A stretch of DNA of 35,447 nt from Halobacteriales archaeon QH_6_64_20 (GTDB lineage Archaea > Halobacteriota > Halobacteria > Halobacteriales > Halococcaceae): positions 1 to 35,447 of the forward strand of contig PXQR01000146.1 of NCBI GenBank assembly GCA_003021235.1, read 5' to 3'. Positions 7,204 to 15,880 of the stretch are shown here, piece after piece. Positions within the stretch are counted from its first letter, which is position 1. Each line of letters begins with the position of its first letter. The notes under the pieces are model-generated. The model had not been told where the DNA came from. It was given only the letters and a program-made list of their open reading frames with translations, and did no database searches. Made by a program: the position numbers and the translations under genes.

Positions 7204-9615
7204 ATGTCCCGACCGGACCACGAATCGGAGAGCGACTTCGAAACCGACCGAGACCGGAACCGAGACCGTGACCGAGAACTCCCCTGCGACGGGAGGACCG
7301 GAGCGGACGGGGGCTCGGCTCCGACGCCCATGCCCAAGAGCGGCGGCGAGTACGTCACGGCCGCCGACCGGGAACTCGAAGCTACCTACGAGGAACCGAT
7401 CACGCTCGCCGACTACGTCGATCGCGTCTTCGAGGAGCCACACATCGCCTCCCATGCCTCGAAGTACCTCTTAGAGGCGATCGAAGCCGCCGGTACCAGG
7501 GAGGTAATCGAGGAAGGCGAGGCAAAACAGCGCTTCGAGTTCTTCGACGACCCGCACAACGACGGCGAACACGCCATCCTCGGCAACACCGACGTCCTGA
7601 ATCGGTTCGTCGACGACCTGCGCTCGATCGCGGCTCGGCGCGGCAAGGAGGAGAAGATCGTCTGGCTCGAAGGCCCGACCGCCACCGGCAAGAGCGAACT
7701 CAAACGGTGTCTCATCAACGGCCTGCGCGAGTACTCGAAGACCGACGAAGGCCGGCGGTACACCGTCGAGTGGAACGTCTCCGGTGCGTCCTCGTCGAGC
7801 GGGCTCACGTATGGCACCGAACGCGTCGCCGACGAGGACGACTGGTACGAGAGTCCAGTGCAATCGCACCCGCTCACCGTGTTCCCGCCGGACGTGCGAA
7901 GCGAGTTACTGCAAGCGCTCAACGCCGATATCGACGATCACATCGACACCGTCGTCGAGGGCCGACTCGACCCCTTCTGCCGGGAGGCCTACGATCACCT
8001 CGAAGAGCAGTACCGCCGGCAAGGCGTCGAACGGCTGTTCTCGACGGTTGCGGACCCCGAACACCTCCGGGTCAAGAACTTCGTCGTCGACGTGGGCCAA
8101 GGAATCGGCGTGCTCCACTCCGAAGACGACGGCACGCCCAAGGAACGCCTCGTCGGATCGTGGATGGCCGGCATGCTGCGGGAACTCGACTCCCGGGGTC
8201 GGAAGAACCCCCAGGCGTTTTCGTACGACGGCGTACTCAGCCAGGGCAACGGCCTGCTCACGATCGTCGAGGACGCCGCCCAGCACGCCGATCTGCTACA
8301 GAAGTTACTGAACGTGCCCGACGAGGGGTCGGTAAAGCTCGATAAGGGGATCGGGATGGACGTCGACACCCAACTCGTCATCATTTCCAATCCCGACCTC
8401 GAAGCGCGGCTCAATCAACACGCCGACCGGCGCGGACAAGATCCCCTGAAGGCCTTGAAACGCCGACTCGACAAACACGAGTTCGGCTACCTCACCAATC
8501 TCTCGCTCGAAACCGAACTCATCCGCCGGGAACTCACGAACGAAACCGAGATCTGGCGTCCCGAGTCGACCGCGGATCTCGAAGCGCTGATCGGGGGGTC
8601 GCTCACCATTCCCGTCCGGGATTCCGAATACGACGTCGCCGACCGGGAACTGGCCCCCCACGCCGTCGAGAGCGCAGCGCTTTTCGCGGTCGTCACCAGG
8701 CTCGACGCCGAAGACGTTCCTCCCGGTCTGGATCTCGTCGACAAGGCCTTGCTGTTCGACCGGGGCTACCTCCAGGATGGCGACGAACGCCTCGAGACCG
8801 AGGATTTCGACTTCGACGACAACGCCGCCGAGGGCGAAGGCGGGATACCCGTTACCTACACGCGTGACGTCATCGCCGACCTGCTCAACGCGAACACCGA
8901 CCGCCACCACCCCGACCTGGACGTCGAGAACGTAGTCATGCCCCGCGACGTCCTGAACGAGATGGCAGCAGGGCTCGCGGACGCCCCGGTCTTTTCGGGT
9001 GCGGAGCGTTCGGAGTTCGAGAACCGCGTGGTACCCGTGAAGAACTACATCTACCAACAACAGGAGACCGACGTCCTCGAAGCGATGATGCGCGAGAAAC
9101 GGGTCGACGAGGAAACCGTCGAGGAGTACATCACCCACGTCTACGCGTGGGCCAACGACGAGCAGGTGGAGAACGACCGGGGCGAGTTAGAGGAGCCCAG
9201 TCCGCTCAAGATGAAGGTCTTCGAGATCGAACACCTCGGGCGATTCAGCACCGAGAGCTACGACGGCAACGAGCCCTCGTCGGCCGTCCGTCAGTTCCGC
9301 ACGGACAAGATCATCACGGCCTTGAATCGTCACGCCTGGCGCAATCGTGACGAGGACTTCACCGTCGCCGACGTGCAGGTAAAGGAGATCCCGGTTATCA
9401 AGTCGGTGCTCGGCAGTCACGACTGGGACGACGTCCGACGCACGTTCGAGGACTTCGATCCGCGACGCTGGGACGATCCTCCTTCAGGAACTCAGACCGC
9501 GACCGTGAAGGAACGAACCATAGAGAACATGCTCGATATGTTCGAGTACACCGAAGCGTCGGCGGAGCTGACGAGCCGACACGTCATGAGCCAGGTGAGC
9601 TACCGATGGGACTGA
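7204..9615 (+). CDS. PrkA family AAA+ protein, second divergent copy
   Basis: 803 residues from ATG 7204. Walker A is GPTATGKS at residues 157-164. The central block keeps the PrkA layout ([10 protein letters not shown], a LLNVPDEG segment, [12 protein letters not shown]), and a long C-terminal helical part follows. It differs greatly from the upstream copy, so this is an old duplication, not a recent tandem one. The first 45 residues or so are a hydrophilic tail with a Asp-Arg repeat ([11 protein letters not shown]) encoded by near-repeats of six bases at about 7243-7278; the true start could lie a little further in. Its last 10 bases overlap the start of the DUF444 gene, which implies translational coupling. 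Bacteria usually have one PrkA per operon; the pairing suggests a hetero-complex or division of labour, which is inference. Confidence 0.9.
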   Translation: MSRPDHESESDFETDRDRNRDRDRELPCDGRTGADGGSAPTPMPKSGGEYVTAADRELEATYEEPITLADYVDRVFEEPHIASHASKYLLEAIEAAGTREVIEEGEAKQRFEFFDDPHNDGEHAILGNTDVLNRFVDDLRSIAARRGKEEKIVWLEGPTATGKSELKRCLINGLREYSKTDEGRRYTVEWNVSGASSSSGLTYGTERVADEDDWYESPVQSHPLTVFPPDVRSELLQALNADIDDHIDTVVEGRLDPFCREAYDHLEEQYRRQGVERLFSTVADPEHLRVKNFVVDVGQGIGVLHSEDDGTPKERLVGSWMAGMLRELDSRGRKNPQAFSYDGVLSQGNGLLTIVEDAAQHADLLQKLLNVPDEGSVKLDKGIGMDVDTQLVIISNPDLEARLNQHADRRGQDPLKALKRRLDKHEFGYLTNLSLETELIRRELTNETEIWRPESTADLEALIGGSLTIPVRDSEYDVADRELAPHAVESAALFAVVTRLDAEDVPPGLDLVDKALLFDRGYLQDGDERLETEDFDFDDNAAEGEGGIPVTYTRDVIADLLNANTDRHHPDLDVENVVMPRDVLNEMAAGLADAPVFSGAERSEFENRVVPVKNYIYQQQETDVLEAMMREKRVDEETVEEYITHVYAWANDEQVENDRGELEEPSPLKMKVFEIEHLGRFSTESYDGNEPSSAVRQFRTDKIITALNRHAWRNRDEDFTVADVQVKEIPVIKSVLGSHDWDDVRRTFEDFDPRRWDDPPSGTQTATVKERTIENMLDMFEYTEASAELTSRHVMSQVSYRWD

Positions 9616-10943
9616 GAGAGGACCTCGAACGGTATCGAGCCGTCGGCGAACAGCGCCGTCAGGACTTGGCGGACTTCATCCAGTACGGCGATCTGGGCCA
9701 GTCGCTTCCCGGCGAGGTCAAGATCCCGATCAAGATCGTCTCCCTACCGGAGTTCGAGTACGACCAGCGCGATCGTGGCGGCGTCGGCCAGGGCCAGGAC
9801 GGTACGCCCGACGTCGGCGACCCGGTAGGCCAACCCCAACCGCAGCCCGGCGACGACGGCGACGAGGGCGACCCCGGCGAGGAAGGCGGCGACCACGAGT
9901 ACTACCAGATGGACCCCGAGGAGTTCGCCGCCGAACTCGACGAGGAGTTGGGGCTCGACCTCGAACCGAAGGGCAAGAAGGTCGTCGAGGAGACCGAAGG
10001 CGACTTCACCGACGTAACGCGTACCGGACCGACGAGCACGCTTGACTTCGAGGAACTGTTCAAGAAGGGACTCAAGCGCAAGCTCGCGATGGACTTCGAC
10101 CGGGAGTTCGTCCGCGAGGCGCTGAAAGTCGAGGGCATGGGGCCAGCCGCCGTCTTCGAGTGGGCGCGCGGGGAGTCGATCCCCGTCTCGCGGGCGTGGC
10201 TCGACGACGCCTACGAGGACCTTTCGACTACGGAGCGGACGACCTGGGAGAGCTTCGAGGCAATGGAGCGAAACACCGATCGATCCTCGACCGCCGATCG
10301 CATCCGTCGCGACGGGATCGATCACGTCCCCTTCCGACGCGAGGACGAGCGTTACCGGTACCCCGAGATCATCGAGGAGAAGGAAAAGAACGTCGTCGTA
10401 GTGAATATCCGGGACGTCTCGGGGTCGATGCGCGAGAAGAAACGCGAACTCGTCGAGCGCACTTTTACTCCCCTGGACTGGTATCTCACCGGGAAGTACG
10501 ATCACGCCGAGTTCGTCTACATCGCTCACGACGCCGAAGCCTGGCGCGTCGAACGCGAGGACTTCTTCGGCATCAGGTCCGGCGGTGGCACCAAGATATC
10601 GAGCGCGTACGAGCTCGCAAAGGAGATCTTGGAAGAAGAGTACCCCTGGAACGATTGGAACAGATACGTCTTCGCCGCGGGGGATTCGGAGAACTCGAGC
10701 AATGACACCGAAGAACGCGTCGTGCCGCTGATGGAGGGAATTCCGGCGAACCTGCACGCCTACGTCGAGACCCAACCCTCCGGCAACGCGATCAACGCGA
10801 CCCACGCCGAGGAGGTCGAACGTCACTTCCGAGGCACCGATAACGTTGCCGTCGCCTACGTGAGCGGCCCCGAGGACGTCGTCGACGCGATCTACACCGT
10901 GTTGAGCACCGAGGACGCGGCGGACGAGGAGATACCAGCATGA
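9606..10943 (+). CDS. yeaH: YeaH/DUF444 family protein with von Willebrand A-like domain
   Basis: 445 residues. The C-terminal half has a vWA-like metal site, D270-x-S-x-S (DVSGSM), followed by [10 protein letters not shown] and a late Rossmann-type strand, as in YeaH. The N-terminal half is the DUF444-specific part, with a strongly acidic Gly/Pro/Gln linker at about residues 58-100. DUF444 proteins are always found with PrkA and SpoVR; vWA domains often serve as metal-dependent adaptors for AAA+ partners, so it may connect the PrkA proteins to targets (inference). The start overlaps the previous gene by 10 bases and has a ribosome binding site, AGGTGA, at 9593-9598. Its stop overlaps the SpoVR start as ATGA. 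Confidence 0.92.
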   Translation: MGLREDLERYRAVGEQRRQDLADFIQYGDLGQSLPGEVKIPIKIVSLPEFEYDQRDRGGVGQGQDGTPDVGDPVGQPQPQPGDDGDEGDPGEEGGDHEYYQMDPEEFAAELDEELGLDLEPKGKKVVEETEGDFTDVTRTGPTSTLDFEELFKKGLKRKLAMDFDREFVREALKVEGMGPAAVFEWARGESIPVSRAWLDDAYEDLSTTERTTWESFEAMERNTDRSSTADRIRRDGIDHVPFRREDERYRYPEIIEEKEKNVVVVNIRDVSGSMREKKRELVERTFTPLDWYLTGKYDHAEFVYIAHDAEAWRVEREDFFGIRSGGGTKISSAYELAKEILEEEYPWNDWNRYVFAAGDSENSSNDTEERVVPLMEGIPANLHAYVETQPSGNAINATHAEEVERHFRGTDNVAVAYVSGPEDVVDAIYTVLSTEDAADEEIPA

Positions 10944-12946
10944 GCAAAGTACATCGCGATTCCGACCGTATCGACGCCAAACGCCAGGCCGACGCGCTCG
11001 AAGAACCCGTCAGGGAGGCGAACGCGCTCGCCGCGAAGTTAGGGCTCGATCCGTATTCGGTCAACTACTGGATCGTCGATTACGACGAGATGAACGAGCT
11101 GATCGCGTACGGGGGCTTTCAGGAACGATATCCCCACTGGCGCTGGGGGATGGCCTACGATCGCCAGCAGAAACAGAACCAGTTCCTGGGGGGGAAGGCC
11201 TTCGAGATCGTCAACAACGACGACCCAGCGCACGCCTTCCTCCAGGAGTCGAACGACGTAGCCGATCAGAAAGCGGTCATCACCCACGTCGAGGCCCACG
11301 CCGATTTCTTCGCGAACAACGAGTGGTTCGGGATGTTCGCCGACCGTCCGGAAGCCGCCGCGATGTTGGCTCGGCACGCCGAACGTATCGACGAGTACAT
11401 GACCGATCCCGACATCAGCCGGGCGGACGTCGAGAAGTGGATCGATCACGTGCTCTGTCTAGAGGACAACGTCGACCAGCACACCGCCTTCGGCGAGTCG
11501 AGCGTCGGCGAGGAGGGTGAGCAAGTCGAAGCCGAAGCCATCGCTGACCGACTGGGCGATCTCGAACTCTCCGAGGACGTCGTTCGGGAGGTCTTCGACG
11601 AGGAGTGGCTCGACGCCCAAGACGGGGAGGGTGAACCGGTTTCGTTCCCGGTCGAACCCGAAAAGGACCTGTTGGGGTTCCTCTGGCGACACGGGATGGC
11701 CTACGACGACGACGCGGAGAAAGCGACCGAGTACGAGAGCTGGCAGCGCGACGTGCTCGAACTCCTCCGACGGGAGGCGTATTACTTCGCCCCGCAGAAG
11801 ATGACGAAGGTCATGAACGAGGGGTGGGCCGCCTACTGGGAATCGATGATGATGGGCGAGGAGAACTTCGCAGGGCAGAACGAGTTCCTCCATTACGCCG
11901 ATCACCAGGCCCGCGTGCTCGCCTCCTCGGGGCTGAATCCCTACAAACTTGGCAAGGAGCTCTGGGAGTACGTCGAGAACAGCGCCAATCGCCGGGAGGT
12001 CTTCGAGCACCTACTTCGTGTCGAGGGGATCACTTGGCGCAACTGCAAGGAGGTCGTCGACTTCGACGTCGTGTTAGAAAGCCTCGAAGCCGCTCCGGAG
12101 ATCGATTCGATCTCTTCGGAGACGGTTGCCGACCTCGACCCCGAGGACCCACGGATCGACGCCAACGCCCTAGAACGGGCGAAGGAAGGCGAGATCGACG
12201 TCGACGCCTACCCCTGGAAGGTGCTTTCGTACGCGGGGCTCGCCGAACGCCACTACTCGCTGGCGAAACCCCAGAACCGCGCCTTTTTAGCCCGAACGAG
12301 CCTCGACGAGATCGAGCGCATCGCACGATACCTCTTCGACGACGCACTGTACCCGGACGTCGAGACGGCGCTCGCCGACGTCGACCACGCCGCCGGGTGG
12401 AAGCGCATGACCGAGATCAGAGAGAGTCACAACGACGTGACCTTTCTCGACGAGTTCCTCAGCCAGGAGTTCATCGAGGACAACGACTACTTCACCTACG
12501 AGTACACCCGCGCGACCGGCGATTATCGGGTAACGAGTTCCGAGTACGAGGACGTCAAGAAGAAGCTGATGTTACAGTTCACGAACTTCGGGAAACCCAC
12601 CATCGCGGTCTACGACGGCAACTACAACAATCGCAACGAGTTGCTGTTGGGCCACCGGTACAACGGCGTCGCGCTCGACCTCGGGCAGGCTCGTGAGACC
12701 TTGAAACGGGTGTTTTCGCTCTGGGGCCGACCGGTCAACCTCATGACGATCGTCAAGGAGGTCAACGAACACGACATCGAGGTCGCCAAGCGTCGTAATC
12801 GCGAGCCCGAGCCCGAAGAACGCGGCAAACTAATCCGGTACGACGGCGAGGAGACGACGATCGAGGACCTCGCATGGGAGGAAGTCGAGGACATCGCCGC
12901 CACCGACGTCGATTACGACACCAAACCGGACGAGTGGCTCGCCTGA
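10940..12946 (+). CDS. spoVR: SpoVR/YcgB family protein
   Basis: 668 residues, about 150 longer than Escherichia coli YcgB. The SpoVR core is clear: [28 protein letters not shown], a [13 protein letters not shown] motif with His residues that look like metal ligands, and [10 protein letters not shown] near the middle. The long C-terminal part includes [17 protein letters not shown]. SpoVR proteins are needed for spore cortex formation in Bacillus, but in non-spore-formers they belong to the PrkA-YeaH starvation module; no enzyme activity is established. The start ATG overlaps the upstream stop by 4 bases and has an AGGAGA site at 10927-10932, so it is translationally coupled. It is the last gene of the operon. 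Confidence 0.93.
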   Translation: MSKVHRDSDRIDAKRQADALEEPVREANALAAKLGLDPYSVNYWIVDYDEMNELIAYGGFQERYPHWRWGMAYDRQQKQNQFLGGKAFEIVNNDDPAHAFLQESNDVADQKAVITHVEAHADFFANNEWFGMFADRPEAAAMLARHAERIDEYMTDPDISRADVEKWIDHVLCLEDNVDQHTAFGESSVGEEGEQVEAEAIADRLGDLELSEDVVREVFDEEWLDAQDGEGEPVSFPVEPEKDLLGFLWRHGMAYDDDAEKATEYESWQRDVLELLRREAYYFAPQKMTKVMNEGWAAYWESMMMGEENFAGQNEFLHYADHQARVLASSGLNPYKLGKELWEYVENSANRREVFEHLLRVEGITWRNCKEVVDFDVVLESLEAAPEIDSISSETVADLDPEDPRIDANALERAKEGEIDVDAYPWKVLSYAGLAERHYSLAKPQNRAFLARTSLDEIERIARYLFDDALYPDVETALADVDHAAGWKRMTEIRESHNDVTFLDEFLSQEFIEDNDYFTYEYTRATGDYRVTSSEYEDVKKKLMLQFTNFGKPTIAVYDGNYNNRNELLLGHRYNGVALDLGQARETLKRVFSLWGRPVNLMTIVKEVNEHDIEVAKRRNREPEPEERGKLIRYDGEETTIEDLAWEEVEDIAATDVDYDTKPDEWLA

Positions 12947-13049
12947 GCGACGGAACGAACTCGCAGGAGCACGCCTATCGCTCTCGATCCGGGCGCTTCT
13001 CCACGGAAGCGAGGGGGTTCGTACGCCGAACCACGGCGGACGAACACGG

Positions 13050-13066
13050 TTTAACCTTCGGTTAAA
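13050..13066. repeat. Inverted repeat after spoVR
   Basis: TTTAACC and GGTTAAA are perfect complements around TTC, about 100 bases after the spoVR stop. It could be a processing or termination hairpin or a regulator site. The remaining gap 12947-13328 holds no gene that I can see, apart from AT-rich boxes near its right end. Confidence 0.45.
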
Positions 13067-13249
13067 GCAGTAGCGTCGTACCGATCGTAAGCCCGTGGCG
13101 CTACGACTCGCTCGGTTTCCCGGTTCGTTGACGGTGCATCCAGCCTGCGAGGTCGCAGTCAGTTCGCGGTCGTTTCCGGCCGGTTTCCGGCGCGTCACGG
13201 GGACACGGCGCTTCCTACGGTTCGCCGGGAGCGAATAACCGCCCACTAA

Positions 13250-13259
13250 ATTTTTATAG
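13250..13259 (+). promoter_or_regulatory. AT-rich promoter region of the winged-helix gene
   Basis: ATTTTTATAG lies about 75 bases before ATG 13329, and a second candidate, ACGTATACT, at 13283-13291 lies about 40 bases before it. Which is used cannot be told; either gives a short leader. Confidence 0.35.
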
Positions 13260-13328
13260 CTATACTTACCTACGTGTTAGTAACGTATACTCGATGTCGA
13301 TCACACAACGGGCTCGCCGGGGAACCCT

Positions 13329-13898
13329 ATGACCACGGAGGGTACTCTCGACGAAGGGGAGGTTCACGACGTCCTTCGCAACGAACGCCGCCGTCTCACG
13401 CTCGAAGAGCTGCGGGACAACGGGGACTCCCTCAGCGTTCGAGAGCTCTCCGAACAGGTGGCCGCGCTCGAAACCGGCGAGTCCCCGCCGCCGAGGAACA
13501 TCCGTCAGAGCGTCTACGTCTCCTTACACCAAACCCACCTCCCGAAGCTCGACGACCTGGGTATCGTCGAGTACGATGCCGACGCCAAGCGGGTCACGCT
13601 CACCGACCGGGTCCGGGAGGTCGAAGCGTACATGCGACTCACGACCGGCGGCGAGTCCGGTTCGGAACCCGAGCCCGAACTCGGGCCGGGGTGGACGCGG
13701 TATTACCTCGGGCTCTCCGTGGTCGGCCTGTGCGCGATGGCCGCTGTCGCGCTCGGAGTGCCGGTACTCGGGGCCATCGGCGCGCCGGCCGTCGGGAGCG
13801 TCCTCTTCGTCGCGCTGTTCGTCCTCGCGGTCGGTCAGTCGCGATCGGGCCGCGAGCACGGGTCCGACCGCGAGGACGCCGACCGCCCCGAGCACTGA
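13329..13898 (+). CDS. DUF7344-type winged-helix protein with two membrane helices
   Basis: 189 residues. Residues 10-95 match the haloarchaeal winged-helix domain now called DUF7344: VHDVLRNERRR, ELSEQVAALE and VYVSLHQTHLPKLDDLGIVEYD. After an acidic linker come two hydrophobic segments at about residues 120-170 and a charged tail. The family is presumed to be membrane-anchored or membrane-sensing transcription regulators, and targets are unknown. Its gene is alone, between the prkA operon and the cryptochrome gene, in the same direction as both. Confidence 0.82.
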   Translation: MTTEGTLDEGEVHDVLRNERRRLTLEELRDNGDSLSVRELSEQVAALETGESPPPRNIRQSVYVSLHQTHLPKLDDLGIVEYDADAKRVTLTDRVREVEAYMRLTTGGESGSEPEPELGPGWTRYYLGLSVVGLCAMAAVALGVPVLGAIGAPAVGSVLFVALFVLAVGQSRSGREHGSDREDADRPEH

Positions 13899-14046
13899 GT
13901 TCCCGGTTGTCTCGATCCCGTCGCCGGGGCCGCCGGCTCTATCACCTCGCGTAGTGTCCGTGGTCCCGGCCGGTTCCCGGGGAGCCATGTGTCTCGGGCG
14001 TTTGTGTTTACTCGTTCGGCCGCGTCGTTGCGGTCGCGTACTCATC

Positions 14047-15489
14047 ATGTCGGACAACGCTACGGACACGACGCTCGTCTGGTTTCGCGAGGACCTGCGC
14101 GTCCACGACAACGAAGCGCTCGTCGATGCCGTCGAAGCGGGCGAAGAGATCCTTCCGGTCTACTCCTTCGACCCGCGGGAGTTCGACACCGGCATGTTCG
14201 ACCTCCCGAAGACCGGTCCCTATCGGACGCGATTCGTCGCCGAAAGCGTCGCCGATCTGCGCGAGTCGTTGCGCGAGCGCGGCGGCGATCTCCTCGTCAG
14301 ACGGGGCGAACCCGAAGAGATCGTTCCCGCCCTCGCCGCCGAGTACGACGTCGAAACGGTCTTTTACCATACGTTCCCTGCGACCGAAGAGCAGGCCGTC
14401 GAAAGCGCCGTTACCGACGCGCTCGACGCCGAGGGGGTCGAGTCGCGCTCTCGCTGGGGCAAGACCCTCTATCACGTCGAGGACCTGCCGACGTCAGTAC
14501 ACGGGATCGACGATACGTTCACGCCCTGGCGGAAATCCGTCGAGCGCAACGCCACCATCCGCGATCAGCTTTCGACGCCCGATACTATCTCGACGCCGGA
14601 CGCCGATCCCGGCGAGATCCCGTCTCCTGCCGACCTCGGCGTCGAGCCTCAAGAGACGGACGACCGCGGCGTGCTTTCATTCGAGGGCGGCGAACACGCG
14701 GGGACCGAACGCGTCGCGCGGTACCTCTTCGAGGAGGATCGCCTGCGCGAGTACAAACAAACCCGTAACGGACTGCTGGGATCGGGCTATTCCTCGAAGC
14801 TCTCGGCGTGGCTGACTCACGGGTGTCTGTCGCCGCGATACGTCTTCGACGAGGTGAAACGCTACGAATCAGAACGCGTCTCGAACGAATCGACGTACTG
14901 GTTGCTCTTCGAACTCATGTGGCGCGATTTCAACACGTTCCAGCTACTGAAGTACGGTGACGACTTCTTCGCGTCCGGCGGTATTCAGGGCAAAGCGGTC
15001 GACTGGCGCGACGACCGCGAGGACTTCGAGCGGTGGGCACAGGGCGAAACGGGGGTGCCCTTTGTCGACGCGAACATGCGCGAACTCAACGAGACGGGCT
15101 ACATGTCCAATCGCGGCCGGCAGAACGTCGCCTCGTTTCTCGCCGACTGGCTCGAAATCGACTGGCGCATGGGTGCGGCGTACTTCGAGGCCAAACTCGT
15201 CGATTACGACGTCTGTTCGAACTGGGGCAACTGGGCGTATCAGGCCGGCGTCGGCAACGACTCGCGAAACCGATATTTCAACGTCGTCAAGCAGGCGAAA
15301 CGCTACGATTCGGACGGCGAGTACGTCCGTCACTGGGTGCCCGAACTCGCCGACCTGGGCGAGAGGATCCACGAACCCTGGACGCTCCGCGACGACGCAC
15401 AGGCGACGCTCGACGGCGGTCCCGACGAGGGCTACCCGCGGCCGATGATCGATATGGACGCCGCGCACGAACGGCTTCGGAACCGATAG
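14047..15489 (+). CDS. DASH-type cryptochrome/photolyase
   Basis: 480 residues from ATG 14047; the open frame runs further upstream but that part is antisense-like. The N-terminal alpha/beta photolyase domain starts with LVWFREDLRVHDNEAL. The FAD-binding C-terminal half contains GSGYSSKLSAWLTHGCLSPR, then GVPFVDANMRELNETGYMSN, RGRQNVASFL and NWGNWAYQAG, followed by GNDSRNRYFN, which is typical of the DASH clade. These proteins bind FAD and an antenna pterin and repair cyclobutane pyrimidine dimers, mainly in single-stranded DNA, using blue light; some act as light sensors. It is a single gene with a weak AT-rich box at about 14005-14015. Confidence 0.93.
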   Translation: MSDNATDTTLVWFREDLRVHDNEALVDAVEAGEEILPVYSFDPREFDTGMFDLPKTGPYRTRFVAESVADLRESLRERGGDLLVRRGEPEEIVPALAAEYDVETVFYHTFPATEEQAVESAVTDALDAEGVESRSRWGKTLYHVEDLPTSVHGIDDTFTPWRKSVERNATIRDQLSTPDTISTPDADPGEIPSPADLGVEPQETDDRGVLSFEGGEHAGTERVARYLFEEDRLREYKQTRNGLLGSGYSSKLSAWLTHGCLSPRYVFDEVKRYESERVSNESTYWLLFELMWRDFNTFQLLKYGDDFFASGGIQGKAVDWRDDREDFERWAQGETGVPFVDANMRELNETGYMSNRGRQNVASFLADWLEIDWRMGAAYFEAKLVDYDVCSNWGNWAYQAGVGNDSRNRYFNVVKQAKRYDSDGEYVRHWVPELADLGERIHEPWTLRDDAQATLDGGPDEGYPRPMIDMDAAHERLRNR

Positions 15490-15595
15490 CCGCCGAACCC
15501 AGCGACCGGCCGAAAACTGCTCGCCGACCCCTCGCTTACGTGTGAAGTCGAGAGAGATCGGCGAACGAGCGGCGAGCACGCTCGTCGTGCGGAGA

Positions 15596-15620
15596 GGGGA
15601 GGGGAAGGGGGGGAGGGGGG
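15596..15620 (+). other. G-quadruplex motif
   Basis: Four G runs of 4, 4, 7 and 6 bases are separated by one or two A (15596-15599, 15601-15604, 15607-15613, 15615-15620). Short loops and long runs make it a textbook quadruplex-forming sequence on the plus strand. It lies in the gap 15490-15880 between two genes whose 3' ends face each other, so it may affect transcription ends there. Confidence 0.75.
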
Positions 15621-15708
15621 AGCGTGAGCGGGGAAATAGGTCCCACGAGGTCGCGCCGAAGCGCGCTGGCCGATCGGCGTGCGCCGGTCGGCGACTCGCT
15701 CACGCTCC
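15619..15708. repeat. 12-bp inverted repeat with 66-base spacer
   Basis: The arm at 15619-15630 (GGAGCGTGAGCG) is the exact complement of 15697-15708. The left arm starts in the last G run of the quadruplex motif. Downstream, 15740-15775 is an AT-rich island (GTAATATAATG and AATATACT) with promoter-like content but no gene that follows it on the plus strand. Confidence 0.6.
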
Positions 15709-15880
15709 GTTTCCGGCTTGGATTAACACGAGATAAGTCTTATGTTCTGTTAGTAATATAATGAAATATACTCTCGGGAGACGCCGAACATCCCTTTGCC
15801 GCGATTTCAAGAGCGTCCTGGTCGCTTATCGGTCATGTTCGGGTTGCGGTCGAGCGACGGTTTCGATGCCGTCGGTCGGT

